A program made the position numbers and the translations under genes. A stretch of 64,000 bases of DNA from Megamerina dolium (lineage: Eukaryota; Arthropoda; Insecta; Diptera; Megamerinidae). The DNA lies in contig OY978527.1 of the NCBI GenBank assembly GCA_963854835.1, positions 33,645,540 through 33,709,539 on the forward strand. The letters run 5' to 3'. Shown here in pieces: positions 14,278 to 27,423 of the stretch (position 1 is the first letter of the stretch; every line of letters starts with the position of its first letter). The notes under the pieces are model-generated. The model saw nothing but the letters and a program-made list of their open reading frames with translations. It ran no database searches and was not told the DNA's origin.

Positions 14278-16826
14278 ACAACACTATTCAGGATTTGATG
14301 ATGATTTCTTTCATTATTAATTATTTCTACGTTTCAGCAGTTGATTGATCAATACAATAATTTGAAGTGCAAGTAAAAATGAGAACATTGATATTTTAGC
14401 TTCTGATAAAACCTACTCCGTATATTTGAGTTCATTAGATACAAAATTTTTTTTACGATCATATAGCTTAAGTAGCCTAATTTTATATTAGCTTGATTTG
14501 CTTTTAAGAGTCTAATTGCTGGATTTTTCACACATCTCAATTCATAGATGGTTTGCTAATATCAATAGGTTGTAAGAATTTTCTCGACGCAATCGAAAAT
14601 CAGTCTTTTCACAATTCATTAGTCATCTACTCTTCGTATTCTCATAATAAGATCAAGTTGAGTTCTTTAAAATTGTTGTAGTGACTTATTCAAAATTTAG
14701 TTGCTCTAATTTATAGCATTGAAAATTTATATTTTGGATTTACACCGACATTCGTACCAGAGGCAATGTGTTACACTTATACGAGCGTATATCTTCAAAA
14801 AGCTAATAATGTTTAGATTATTCCTAATTAAATTGAATAGAATAGCAATCAATTTTTAATCGCAACAACACTCAACCCATATTTATATGGTATTATGAAG
14901 TCAATGGAATCCATGATTTATTATTGCTCTTATTAGATTCGTTGTTTGCTCTTTAATAGTCTAAAAAATGAATTCTCATACTTCATGCCAACCTAGAAAG
15001 AAGTAATTAAAATATATACATATATATATATATTTACCTGCATCACTGTTTTTACTTCGGTAGTATAGTATATACAGACTCCCACGCAGGTTGTCCTGTT
15101 GTTGATGTTCTTGTGTGGAATTATTTTATTAATTAATTTTCACAATGAAGGTATCTAACATCGTATGGAACAGTGTATCCTTTGTAATGAATGTGAGTGT
15201 CAAAATCACTTTAGAAGTAATAACAGTTGCAGCTGCTGCTATCATGATGCTGTTAGATATAATTTTGAAAACAAGGATAATCCGCTTCTTATATTTAAGT
15301 AAGTCTAAATCACTTCACTTGCTTCCCAAACTGATGAGTATTGATTAGAGAATGAACGAGAATGCAATACACTGCAAAATTGATTAATATAAAAACTTCC
15401 AATTTCACTTCTAATTAGAATGTAGAAATGACATCATTAAGGGACACATATGTATCTGTTTTTGCGCATGCACAAAACACTTTAGTATACGCGAATACGT
15501 ACATTAAGGTAAATGAATAAGACGATTAAAAAACAAGAAACAAAAAGTTGTGCTGTTTTCCTCTTCTGAAGAAATACTTAAAACTTGAGTAAATATTTTC
15601 TGCGTTTTTCTTGCATCGTTGTCTGCTCAATCGAGAAGGGAGCAGCGGCTAATAAATCACTTTTAATATTAATAACACATAAATCACTACGGCAACAGCA
15701 GCACGGTAACATTGACAAAGAGAACATCGACGACAATGATTATGATGAAGGTTATGGTGTTGTTTGAAGAGAATATATTTAATGTGTGTGTGTATGTTTG
15801 AACGAGTAGCATGTAAACTTATGCGCGTACTCAAAGGGATAAGAAACAATCCAGAAAGAATACCCAGCGTATTTTAAAGTTAAATAATAATATTAATGAT
15901 TACATACATACATACATATGTTAACCAGGCAACCAACCAACCACAAATACAATGTAAAATAAAGTAAATAAAAATTGAAGTTTCATCTTACTTTGAATTC
16001 ACAAAAAAAAAAAAACAGAAGAAACGAAAAGGCAGCAACAGAAAAATGAAGGTAAAACACAAAATGTACAAAAAGACTAACAAAGGGAGCCGCAACAACA
16101 ACAACAACGACAGCAAGTAAAGGGGTAAACTTTATTTATGTATGCATGAACGCAAAGGAAGAGGACATTCAGCAATAGTGCATACACTGTGTGATTGTAA
16201 TTGTAATGTGTGCATGCATTTATAAAGTTAAGTAGCTGTTATATGGACACACATTTCTATACATATGTATGTATGGTATGTATGCAATCCTCATAGAAGA
16301 GTTACAAACGGCATAAACAAACGAATGAGAATTATAACCACAAAACTCATGAGAATACGACACACACACACTTACACACAGAGAGTGTGGATTGCAGGCA
16401 CCTACAAAGGCATCTGCTCATATCTATGTACAGGTGAATGCGTGCAGGTGTACTCATCGCATCATGTAAAGAAACGGAAATGCAGCAACAATATAAAATG
16501 TAAAGGATTTCGTATGCGTGTGTCTTTTGTTGCATTCTCTTCCTTTTCCTTTGCGGTATGCGTTCTTCGTCTTCTGAAGCAGAAAAACGGAAACGGATAT
16601 TGTTTTAAAGTTCACTGTTTTTTATTTATTCGTATTCTTATTGTTATTGCACTTGTTATTGTTTTGTCCTGTGCCACATATAAAGAAATATTTGCAATTG
16701 TATGTATTCCTTCGTTTTATTTTTAATATACTTGAATATGGAATTTATTTACACTTTACCCTATTTATTTATAATAATATGGTATATGAATTTATTTGCA
16801 TATTTATAGCGAAACACTACAAACAC

Positions 16827-16863
<37 letters not shown>

Positions 16864-17984
16864 GACAATAGTAGCTGCACATTGTAAATGTTTAATAAAA
16901 AAAGAGCTCATGCGAAACAATGCCGACACGTTAAATGGTCGCACGAGGACTAAATTCTTTCAACTAATGGCAACAGTACCGACCGAACAAGTAACGACAG
17001 CAACAGCAGCAACACTAGTACTACTATACAAACTAACATTAGTACATAGTACACTATGCTATCACAATACCGACAATGTTAGGCAACATAGGCGACGACA
17101 ACTTACGAATGGTGTATATGATGAAATGATGACGATGAAAAACGACGAAAAATTCCTTCGGTTGTTGATTTGATAGGTTGCATAGATGGTTGGTTGATAA
17201 ACACATGCTGCTAGCAACATTGTTGCTAAATAAATATCACAGTGTATGAAGTAACATTTAAATCAATGTTGCTCATACGTAAGTAAAACTTAACGAAAGT
17301 TTTGTTTCTCGAATGCCATACATTGATTGGTGATTTTAACGAACATTTAGGATTCATAATGAAATATTTGAATTTATTATGAAATGTCAATTATTAAAAA
17401 TTGCAAATATTTGATGTTTAATAAAGATAAGTGCAATATTTGTTACATTGGATGGAACAAACACAGATAAATACAAACACATGCAAGTTGGCAGACTTAT
17501 AATTTGGTGAAAAAATAAAAATTAATAACATTGTCAATCAAAGTGAAAGATAAATTTAGCAAAATCTGTTTAATTAAAAATTCTTGAACTGAAGATGCAT
17601 TTCAAACGACTAATTAAGTGCATTAATGTCGTTCTGAATCAGACAATTGAACTGTGATATACAACATATCAAAAAAAATAGCATTTATATCATCTGCTTC
17701 AAACAGATCACAAAATAAAGAAAATATCCTAAAGTGTATAATAGTTATATAAAACCATAAATAAAATCATAAAACCAAATATCAGGAACTTACTACCTTC
17801 CACTATTTTAAAACGGAGCCGAAGTGTTAGTGTTTGTTGGTCCTTTTTGAACCTAAGAAATTCTCCACATTCGATAATTTTACTATTGTATTCTTGGAGA
17901 CACCGGAACAAAAACATATTGGGGCCTTGAATTAATTTTGAGAGATTTTTTTTTTTAAGTCTCTTTTAAAGTAACATTATGAAT
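14278..17984. other. non-coding DNA with microsatellites
   Basis: Reading frames here are short and low-complexity. The region contains a TA run near 15016-15032, a CATA run near 15904-15918, an A-run near 16001-16014, and CAA/CAG-rich DNA at 16080-16115 and 16995-17015. The ATT array is described separately. No family match was found for the frames at 15145-15348 or 16265-16726. Confidence 0.5.
16827..16863. repeat. ATT trinucleotide microsatellite
   Basis: About twelve uninterrupted ATT units. Frames through it give runs of Tyr, Leu or Ile and should not be taken as proteins. Confidence 0.95.
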
Positions 17985-17989
17985 TTATA

Positions 17990-18705
17990 CGTCATTCAAA
18001 GTATTAGCCATCGTTAGCCACGCCTTTTTCCCATTTTTTGGCAGCATACGGATTCCGCGTCGGAAGAAGTCGGAAAGTTTTGAGGCAATTCATGAATCGA
18101 CTCTTTTTTGGCTTCTTCGTAAGAATGAAATCGGAAGGAGATATACGGATATACGGCGGGTGATGTAGAAATTCCCGTTTAAGCGTTCCTACTTCAGCAA
18201 CATATGTATGGACGAACATTGTCATATTGCAAAATTACTTTGTCATGTTTTTTGAGGTCTTGTGGCCGTTTCATTTGGTTTTCCCACCAAATACAGAGCA
18301 TAAGCTTGCCACCATGAATATTCTGCTTTACCGTTGATGTTGATGGTTTGGCATAACCCATAATTTCGCTTAAAGTTGTCGTAATGAATCGCCAGTGATA
18401 ACACGATGCCAAAAAATCTTTCTTTTTTTGTCTTTCGTACATGAGAATCGGCGTTCATCATCTCTCGGCTTCAATTCGTATGGGGCACAATGTCCTTGAT
18501 TTGGAATCATTCCAATGGCTTTTAAACGCCTGAAAATGATTGATTCGTCAAACACTAATGATGCGTTTAAGCGTTTGACATGCATCTTCCTCCAATATAG
18601 TCGTCAATTCTTTATCTTCAAACTTTTTTTGGTTAGACCACAATCACAACTTTTAAAACGACGAAACCAGTGCTCACATATTTTAATCGATATAAAATGT
18701 TAAAC
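17990..18705 (-). pseudogene. mariner transposase relic
   Basis: Read on the minus strand from about 18705 down, several frames together follow a mariner (DD34D-type) transposase. ICEHWFRRFKSCD is the end of the first DNA-binding helix region. Then come GMIPNQGHCAPYELKPRDDE and ERRF, RVITGD (first catalytic Asp in the 'VTGDEKW' position), NIHGGKLMLCIWW, VILQYDNVRPY (second Asp, 'HDNARPH' position), HHPPYIRISPSD (third Asp kept) and finally KKWEKGVANDG at the C-terminus. Frameshifts split it into at least three frames. About 25-30 residues between IWW and the second Asp are missing, and the stretch between the third Asp and the C-terminus is shortened. It is inactive. By phrase resemblance it is nearest the mauritiana-type mariners, tentatively. 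Confidence 0.88.
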
Positions 18706-20548
18706 AAATGTTGTTTTGTTGGTTCAAAAGTCGGCAAGTTTCAAGCTCAATAGGTGGCCTAATAATGGCGCTTTAGAATGAATGTATTCACAGTATGGTC
18801 CAAAAGCAAATGACAAGTTATGCAGTGCTTTCGGCTTGGAAAGATGTGTACTTGTTTGGGAAAGAGTACCTTTGATTTGAAAATTAATAAACTTGAAGTG
18901 CAAAATATGTTGCATTCAAGACGACACGATACACCTTAATAGGCATAAGAGTATATGAAAATGATTAAAGCATCTTTCAGAAATATTTATAGTATACATG
19001 ATATGTAATCAAGTTAAAAACTATACGAATATATCTATATATTATCTATTAACCAAATATCGTGTCATATGCCACAATCTCTCATTGATGATATACATAT
19101 TTTAATTAAAATAAGTGATTTTTTATTGCATTACGTTGAGATTTCTATTAAACGAAGAAGCAATGGAAAACAGCAACAGTAATAATAGAAATAACAAAAT
19201 ATACGATAGCATATACGAATATATGTTCTTTGATATGGAATACCACAAGCAATTGCTTTAGCGTATAGTGTATTTCAATTTTCAATGCGTTTTAGATGCC
19301 AACAATCACTATCGTCAAACGTATTTACATACTCTGTTACGTACGACCGTTCATGCATGTGTTCGTACATCTTTGTGAAAATATTTGCCTACAATAGTTT
19401 GGGGAACAAGAAAAAAAAATGAAGAAATCTTCCAAATGAAATTCTGTAGCAATACAAAACAAACAAACAAAACAAAAAATATCACGACACATAATGGAAA
19501 CCTTTTTTATCGTAGTTAGCGATGCAAAGAATGTATGGTGGTGCATTAGGTATCAAGACATAGAGAGTTACATAGTAAAACATGCCATTAACAAAGCCCA
19601 AATTTAAGTGCAATTGGTATACGTTGCTTTAATTTTATTATTAAATTAATATTACCACACATATGTGAACAAACACCATTGACATTAACATCGAAATTGA
19701 ATTATACTAATGACTACTATGAGTAGTTTTTTAATTTCATTACAACTATCAAACAATATCTAACAACACTAGAAAATTTTGTATCAAATTATATCTTGTA
19801 TCAATTTCATTCCATTTTCATCAATGGAGTTGGCGTTGTTAATGTTTCCATAACACTTTTAACCCATATGTATAGGTACATATTCTTTTACGTGTATGTG
19901 AACTTATCTATATACTCGTCTATTTATGTGTGAAGAGTTAATGTACCTTGTAAGAAATGTTACATTACATTCTTAGGCCACAACAAACGTACACTAAATG
20001 AAATTACTCACACACTTAAGTTGTAAGTGTGGTTTATGTGTAGTCTAGATGTGACAATATTTTACTGTTATTACTGCTGCTTTTATTATTATTACTTTGA
20101 GATCATTTTTTCTATAAGTAAGGTATTCCATTAAATATGATAAAAAGAACTAAAATCAAACGAAATTCAACATGAATATTATGAATATTATAATTGTGTT
20201 GCTCATCATTACACAAGGCTGTGACTTAAATTCGAGGCCACGACCAATTCTATAGCTTTTTTTTTAGAAAATCTTGTTTCTTTGCAAACGGTATTCACCT
20301 ACTTTTTCATTCCACTAACATTTTGCAAGTGATGGATTTCGAAAGCGTTAAGTGCTTCTTTTGTTAAAATCATTTTTTAATATTGTTTCGGTGTAAGCAG
20401 CTATGGAGATACAATCGTTTTATGATGTCGTGTAAAATTTAGCAGCTCATTCATAATAAATATTTGTAGTTGTCCCGTTGGCGAAGCACTCGCTCAACGA
20501 GCGCATTCGTCACATTACCATGTCACTGTATATATATTGAGTTTAAAG
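18706..20548. other. AT-rich non-coding DNA
   Basis: No gene or element recognised. An A-run near 19412 and short CA- and TA-rich patches only. Confidence 0.5.
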
Positions 20549-20895
20549 AATAATAAATAACTAAATATGTGGCTCCCAAGGGTCGATCTTCTCTTTTAGT
20601 ACTGTTGTAAATATTAAATATTGGACAGTACTAGAAGAGACCTACTTATATTATCCGATTCCGAACGGCAGAATCCCTGTGATATAAATTTTTCTGAACT
20701 ATGTCTCAAAGCTCTTTTAGAAGCTTTTACATGGCAAATTGTTACTGCCGCAAGAAATGTCAATTGCTTTCTGACAGGTGGGCACCGTTCGAAAGGAAAA
20801 TCTTTTCGATACCAAAGTTGTGCTTCAGCCGGTTATTGAACCCACGACCTAGAGATCAAAAGGCCAACACACTAACCACTGAGCTACGGCACTCG
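20549..20895 (-). mobile_element. tRNA-derived SINE, copy 3
   Basis: Reverse orientation. The tRNA-like head lies at the high end, where the + strand shows AACCACTGAGCTACGGCACT (complement of the A-box region) and ATTGAACCCACGACC (complement of the B-box region). The body follows leftwards: CCGTTCGAAAGGAAAATC, TTTACATGGCAAATTGTTAC, GAACGGCAGAATCCC and CTTTTAGTACTGTTG. The 3' end is GGCTCCCAAGGG followed by an AT tail running to about 20549. This is one of the more complete copies. No clear target-site duplication was seen. A frame of 72-89 codons reads through it and is not a gene. Confidence 0.9.
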
Positions 20896-21841
20896 CAGAC
20901 AGAGGAGCCTATATTCGTACATTACAGTAAAAAGAAGGAGCACTTCGAAGTGGTTCCCATATCAAACTAAGTGTTAAACCAGCAAACCAAAATATGAATG
21001 CTCTGAAGAAGGACTCATAAAAGTGTGAAACTAGAGAGGGTTTTCAGAGCACTCCTAAAATGATTCTTAAATTACTCTAAATAGAGTCCTTAAAAAAGGA
21101 ATTAGTAGGGAGATAACTCTTAAAACAGTAAGAGCATTATAAGCATTCCGAGCAACTATTGTAGAAAACAATTATTTTTAAGCGCGTTTATGAAGACATA
21201 ACGGCGATTTAAATCTGGTTTATATTTCGACAGAATTATTTTGCCGAATATTATGATTCAGAAGACTCATCATTATAATTACTTTTGAAGGGTTCTTTTT
21301 GTTCACTCAGAAAACTCTCTTTTTCGTAAGCTTTTTAGAGGTGTTTTAGAGCACAAAGAAATTGATCAGAACAGTCTTCTTTCTGAAAGTTACTTAGAGC
21401 TCTTTATGATTAACCAGTTTAGTAGTAAAAAAGTTTCATTTCTGAGGGTCTTCGGATCGTTTCTGATTATTGTATGTACTGCCTATGAGCGTCAAAGTTC
21501 CGAAAAAGCAGTAAAAACGTGCCTTTTCTGTCTCTTATGGTTTGCTGGGAATGCTCATTCCATGATAGACAAAGTCCTTTACTACTTCGAAAGTATACTT
21601 GTTAACAGCGGCGTGTAGTTCAAGATGCTGGGACTCTTTATTGGTTAACATCAGGTTCTCCGTCTCGCCCTCAACCACTGACACGACTTTCTTTTTTATT
21701 CTGATAACGCTTGGGGGTTTATGTCTGTTGTACCAATATCATGGACATATGCCAAGAAGTCTCATAATTAAGAATCATTTTGTCTGAATTAATTCTCATT
21801 TGGTATTAATATGGAGGAAGAGAACCTTTCGAATTTTCACT
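20896..21841. other. non-coding DNA, origin unassigned
   Basis: Somewhat less AT-rich than its surroundings, with recurring AGAGCTC/GAGCAC-type phrases between 21030 and 21400. Frames of 60-70 codons at 21406-21618 and 21599-21787 match nothing I recognise. It may be an unidentified old element. Confidence 0.35.
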
Positions 21842-21851
21842 GTACAACAAG

Positions 21852-22375
21852 GGATGAAGTAAATCAACATTAGCACCAGTAATGAAGTTAGCCTGGAGAT
21901 ATTGCGAAGGGTTACTCTTGCTAATAGGTGCTAATTCGGGTTAAATAAGCAATTAAATAGTCAATCCCCCTCTCGCGAAATCATAAACCACACTCTACAA
22001 ATCTCTCATAATGCCTGTCCTTACATATGGCGCCGAAGGCTGGACAATTTCCACATCCGATGAGAGAGTGCTTGGGGTTTTCGAGAAAAAAGTCTTACAC
22101 TAGATCCTTGGACCTATTTGCATTGGTGTCGTGTATTGAGTAAGGTACAATAATGAGGCGTATAAGCTGTAAAGCAGGGTGAGCTCTTATATTGGGTACC
22201 CCCTGCTGAACGGCGCAGAAAAGGCGGACCTAACCTCCGATGGAAAGATTGGAGAACTTGACGCGGCCTGGAATTTCTAAATGATGCCAGCTATCGAAGG
22301 ACAGGTATAGCTGTCGAAGCACACTAAATTCGGCCTAAATCGAATTTCGGTTGTAAAGGCCACATAAGTAAGTAA
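21852..22375 (+). mobile_element. 5'-truncated LINE with 10-bp target-site duplication, same family as 12.0 kb copy
   Basis: The + strand reads EVSLEILRRVTLANRC, FGLNKQLNS, LYKSLIMPVLTYGAEGW and then DERVLGVFEKKVLH. These are consecutive phrases of the region after the reverse-transcriptase catalytic core in insect LINEs ('VLTYGAExW ... ALxVFERKVLR'). A decayed GRPNLRW-type tail follows, and the 3' UTR with TTCGGCCTAAATCG is shared with the 12.0 kb copy. It ends in ACATAAGTAAGTAAGTA. Stops and frameshifts are numerous. GTACAACAAG is found at 21842-21851 and again at 22376-22385, a perfect 10-bp duplication, so the insertion is about 524 bp and 5'-truncated. Confidence 0.9.
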
Positions 22376-22385
22376 GTACAACAAG

Positions 22386-24750
22386 AATTGAGCAGAATTA
22401 TACACCAAATTTTTCGAAATATTTCGTTTACCTCTGTACGAAATTTCGATGGGCTTAATGTTATGAAGATTCAAGGAAAAATATCAAGTAAGCATATATA
22501 TTAATCAAAATCTTTCCATTTTTAGGCACTTAATTTCCTTTAAAATAAATTAAGCGCAGCACTTACACTCACCAACAGCAAAAACTACTAATTCTATGGA
22601 CATTTTTTTCATCATCGAAAATTCAACTTTGAAACAATTGTTTAAAACATCAATTAATTTAGAAATTTATTTTTTTGAATTCTCTTTTATTTCAAACATT
22701 TTTTGTCGATTGATATCCAAATTCTAGGAATATCTACGCTTTTACTTTTATCATATTTATGGCCGCAAATCTCACGTTGTGTATTCTATTTGTATTTGAA
22801 TTGCCTTTGTTAATTTTTTCCATTGTAATCTATTACACATATATGATATTACAACAACAGTAAAATACAAAAACGACACAACAACAACATAGGAAAATAT
22901 AGCAATGACACCAACGATGACGATGCCGATATGGAAGACAACATTTTGGATGACAATTTTAATGAAATGACATCAAATGTATGAAGGTGTTTATTACTTC
23001 CACTTCTGTAGTTGTTGTTATTACGGCTCACACGTATCGTACATGTGTATAGTATATGTATGTTTGCATATACAATATTTATGTACCTTACATACACATT
23101 GATGAGCGCTTACAATGGAATGGATACAAAAAGTTTTCTTAAGGTTGTAATTTTCATTCCATTCTTCGATCAACACCAACATCTCCATCAATGTCGCTCT
23201 CACACCAATTGACATTTTACTATCAACATAGATCAGCATGTTTTTCCAACCTTTTCAATATTCACACACACACACACACACATGCACGTACAAATACGTA
23301 TGGTATGCATAGGTTAAAAGCTCACCCAACACTTTAATTTAAAAGACTCTATAAAATATATACTTACATACTTACAATATATATTAGCAAAGGCAGCGGC
23401 AATAATAACAACAATTGAGTGGCGTTGTTATGATTTTCTGAAGGATAGATAAAGAAAATCATTGCTTAAGAGTACATAATAAGTTAATAATTTTTGGTTT
23501 TCTAGTTGTACAATTTGTTTGCATAAAACTATATGGTAATTATGGGAAATATCCAAGAATAAGAGACTTAAGTGGATAGTCCAGTGTTTAACCTATCTAT
23601 ATTATATTATATATTTTTAATTAGTTCGCCGGATAGAAGGAAATCTATCTTCCTGATCCCCCCTGGCTATGCCGCTGCAACAACTATATCAGTAGCACCA
23701 ACAACAATTTCAAGTGTCGTAAATTGTCATCTATTTTAAAAGTGATTACGTGGGTTTGCTGATTCGTGCACTCTTTTACTGATACATATATATACATACT
23801 ATACAAATAACAATTTAAATAAACATTTTCAACCTTCGTATATCACACATATAGTATAGTACCTTCGTATGCAATAGTATTGTATGTATTTAATCCTTTT
23901 GCCACCCTTTTACGATGACTCATTAATTTGTAAAATTTTCAACTTCAATCTATTTACAAAGGATATTGATAGTTTTGTATGCCTCAAAAAAGTTACTTTC
24001 TGCTGAATTGTATGTTATAAAAATGTTGTTGTTGTTGTTGTTGTTATTGTTATTGTTATATGTACATAGTTGTTGAAATATTTAAGGAGTTGCCTTCTGC
24101 CTTCTGTCTTCAATCTGTATTAACATTAGAGAGCATGTTATCAATTCACACTAAATTTAAAGTTCTTATTAAATGTTATGAGTGTACTTGTAACGATATA
24201 TCAAATTGTGATACAATGGGTCTCACATATTAATTCATTCAATAAATCAAATCATATCGAATTTGATCCATAATTTCTGGATAATAACACTGCTTTCTGA
24301 AATCTACCAATTAAAAAATATCGTACATATGTATATATGTAAAAGAATAAAGAAAGGTTCTTAAAAAATATCGCTTATGCCCGCAGCATCTTCCAACATA
24401 CAATAGTTCAGTTTTAAAGATGTGGGAAAAGCATCACTTGATTATAATTTTCTTTGCCATCTCAGTAAAAATACAAGCGAAGTAGAAATTTCATATTCAA
24501 TTTATATACAGTTATATTTCTGAAAATGTATTTTAAAAGCTATACGCATAAATAAAAATGTGTATATTGCTCTTAAACATAGAGCTATTCCATTAAATCG
24601 CTCATCGGAGGGTGTGCCAAAACGAATCATTTTGTCGCCCGGGGCAAACGCATAAATTTTTCAAATTATAACAACCAATTTCTTACTATGGTTTCTAAAT
24701 AAGGCATTTGTTTTAGAAACAAATAGGTTTTCGAAATTGAAATCCTTTCT
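22386..24750. other. non-coding DNA with microsatellites
   Basis: CA run at about 23265-23283, GTT run at 24024-24047, and CAA-rich stretches near 22850-22890 and 23400. No coding signature or element was recognised. Confidence 0.5.
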
Positions 24751-25160
24751 CCGCCGTAGCACAACGGTGTAGGTCATGGGCTTAGTCCGCGCCTGAACCA
24801 CAACTTTAATATCGAAAAGATGTTTCTTTCGAACAGTATCAACTTGTTGGCAAGCAATTGACAATTCTTTCGGCAGTAATAATTTGGCATGAAAATACTT
24901 CTAAAAGAGCTCTGAGACAAAGCTCAGAAAAAATGGTGTTACAAAGTTTTTACTTTTCGGAACTGGCTAATATAAGTACCTAGGTTTTTTCTAATAAATA
25001 AAATGAAAAAATAAATGTGTGGCACTTCTAAGTTTTAAAAAGCCCTAAGATCGGGCTTTTCATCCCTTTTAATACTGACCAAAAAATTTAAGACGCACAA
25101 CAGTACTGGAAAAGAAGCTTGGTCAAAGGGCCGATAAGTCCCATATATTTATTTATTTGT
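24751..25160 (+). mobile_element. tRNA-derived SINE, copy 4 (with internal insertion)
   Basis: The head is CCGCCGTAGCACAACGGTGT, with a deletion removing most of the D to anticodon arms and a damaged B box. The body is well kept: ACTTTAATATCGAAAAGATG, TTCGAACAGTATC, TTTCGGCAGTAATAATTTGG, AGAGCTCTGAGACAAAGCTC and CAACAGTACTGGAAAAGAAGC. It ends at GGGCCGATAAGTCCC and an ATTTATTTATTT tail. Between about 24990 and 25065 the copy holds some 75 bp not found in the others, including a hairpin AAAAGCCC-taagatc-GGGCTTTT at 25042-25063. That piece is probably a later insertion. Confidence 0.85.
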
Positions 25161-27118
25161 TTTATTTCCCTGAGCCTTTCATTTCCTTCATTTAATTTGT
25201 TGATAATTTGTACTTATATTGCTCAAATTTTCTTACTCTGGATCTTCGATTTCTGCTATATTTTCTAAGAGTGATGCCATATTCGAAAATTTCTCCAACT
25301 ATTTGGAATTTTCTGGTTGTGAAACTGATTTTGAAATTTCATTATCCGACAATTCCATTTTTTAATAAAAAAAATTTCTGGCTTTTTATCGAAGTGTCCC
25401 ACTGGCCATCTTACCGACCCAATCGACCGACAGGCACATCCGTATGGCCACAGCCAGTTATGTTCGATGTTAGATTGACGACTCTATAGCCGATAATTAC
25501 AGCTATAGATTTGGTTTATCATCACTTTTTTCCATTTTCGTCGAAATTATGAAGACTAAATGACACAGCTTGCTCAAAATTTGACATTAATCTCTTTACA
25601 AATGATGCTTAATAGGAGCAGCCCTGCATTTAAAGTTACTACACGGTTGATGGACATTTTTACGTAAATATCTCGGCCTACTTCCTTTTAAGGTTCAGGT
25701 GGTGCAGGAATCAAAGTCGAATAACCATCATTGGAGTCATAAGTTAGGTCAATAGGCACCAAGTGGAAGTCAACCCACTGTTCTTTTTTTTTTTGCTCAA
25801 TGGGCATGCTAAGAAGCAAAATTGCCACATTTAGGACGAGGAAAAGATTTCCGAGAGATTTACAAAGCACCATTGAATATACAAAACTCACTGTTTGGTG
25901 TGGTCCTTAACTTAACCATTGTTCGTCGACAGCAGACCACAGCTGCGTACGTAATTAAAAGTCTGATTAGTGCTATTGTCATCCGAAATATTTCAGCAAA
26001 TTTTCGAACCAAGGTTGCGCCATATATTCCTGTAAAAATGCAATTATATCAACTACATTTTTTTTTTTTAATGAATCAAATCCCTCTTTCGCTTTCTTCA
26101 AATTTTGTCTTTAAACGGTGAAAAAACATATATACATCATAACAGCCAACCAGATTCCAGATATTTTCATCAGACCAAATACTTATGAAATATAAGCATT
26201 TAAATGTATGTATATGCAAGTCGTACGTCATAAAAACAAGTGACGTAGTAATTCATTTGATAATTAAACTGTAGGATTGTAAAAGCGAAATGGGTATTTT
26301 TTTTTTACATACTCGGTTGCACGCGATAGTCTTTAGTAATAAGCAAAAATTGATGCGCTTTAGAGGTATTGCATGAGCATGAGAAATATGTACTGCGACG
26401 TATGTATGAACAAAACGACCAACATAGTGTAGCAACGTCACGAAAATGCACAAGTCGTATTCGATTTATTTTTATGAGCTGCAAAATGAAATTTATAAAG
26501 TAAGCACAAACAAGCATACACTCACTCACGTTCTACTTGCTATTAAATATTTTGCGCTGAAAGAATATATAATGAAAGTAAAAATTGAATTGATGCAAAA
26601 GACCATTGATTGAACGGTTGGATAAAATCGTACTGTTGTTGTGTTGCTACAGTGCTGATTTTAAATTCGGTCAACTTATAAAGGCACACAAAAGAAAGAC
26701 AAATAGAAAAAAAAAAAATAAACAAAAATTGAATGTAAAAGCCCATTTCAAATGAATATCATTTATGGTGAAACTTTTTAATTGTGCACATACATCCAAT
26801 AGTGAAAAAGTGTGTCAAATCAAAAAGAGAACAATTGAGCAAATGAAAAACAGGACATGCAATGAATCAAAGAAATCTACATAGAGACACAAATACACTC
26901 ACACATACACATGTTCAAATGAATTGGTGTTAATAGCGGTGTTTTTGTAGTGTTCAACAATTTTTTAATTTCAGCAAAACAATGTGAATTATTAGAAATT
27001 TTCATTTGTTTTTCTTTTTTTTTTCCTTTACTCACGTCATTCCACACTATCCAAATCATTCATTCATTTTCATTTTTATTATTATTATTATTCTTGCATT
27101 TTTGGCTTTGCATCGTCC

Positions 27119-27150
27119 TCGTCATCATTATCATCATCATCATCATCATT
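27119..27150. repeat. TCA trinucleotide microsatellite
   Basis: Imperfect CAT/TCA units, preceded by an ATT run at 27077-27092. The His-rich and Ile-rich frames crossing this region are artefacts of the repeat. Confidence 0.9.
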
Positions 27151-27423
27151 ATAATCACCATTATCATTATAGTTTTTATCTGCATCGTCGTGATGATTGC
27201 CATTTTTGGGTGATGAAATTCCAGATTTTCTTTATACTCTCGTACACATTGTAAATACACAATTCATACATACACACACACACACATATGTATACACATC
27301 TATGTATGTATATGTAAATAATCCTTTTGTATGTTTTAGGTATTTGTTGTTATTGTTGTTAATGTTGTTGTCGTTGATGTGCTCTTCACTGATCTTATAC
27401 TGTTGCGTTTATTTTCAGTAAAA

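Noticed and set aside
16265..16726. 153-codon open frame on the + strand
   Set aside because: Composition is irregular and hydrophobic by chance, it starts in CA/TG-rich repeats, and no domain is recognisable.
25688..25891. Minus-strand frame ending IDLTYDSNDGYSTLIPAPPE, with a hydrophobic segment
   Set aside because: Protein-like in parts, but no family, no splice signals that I could support and no partner domain; kept only as a note in the region entry.
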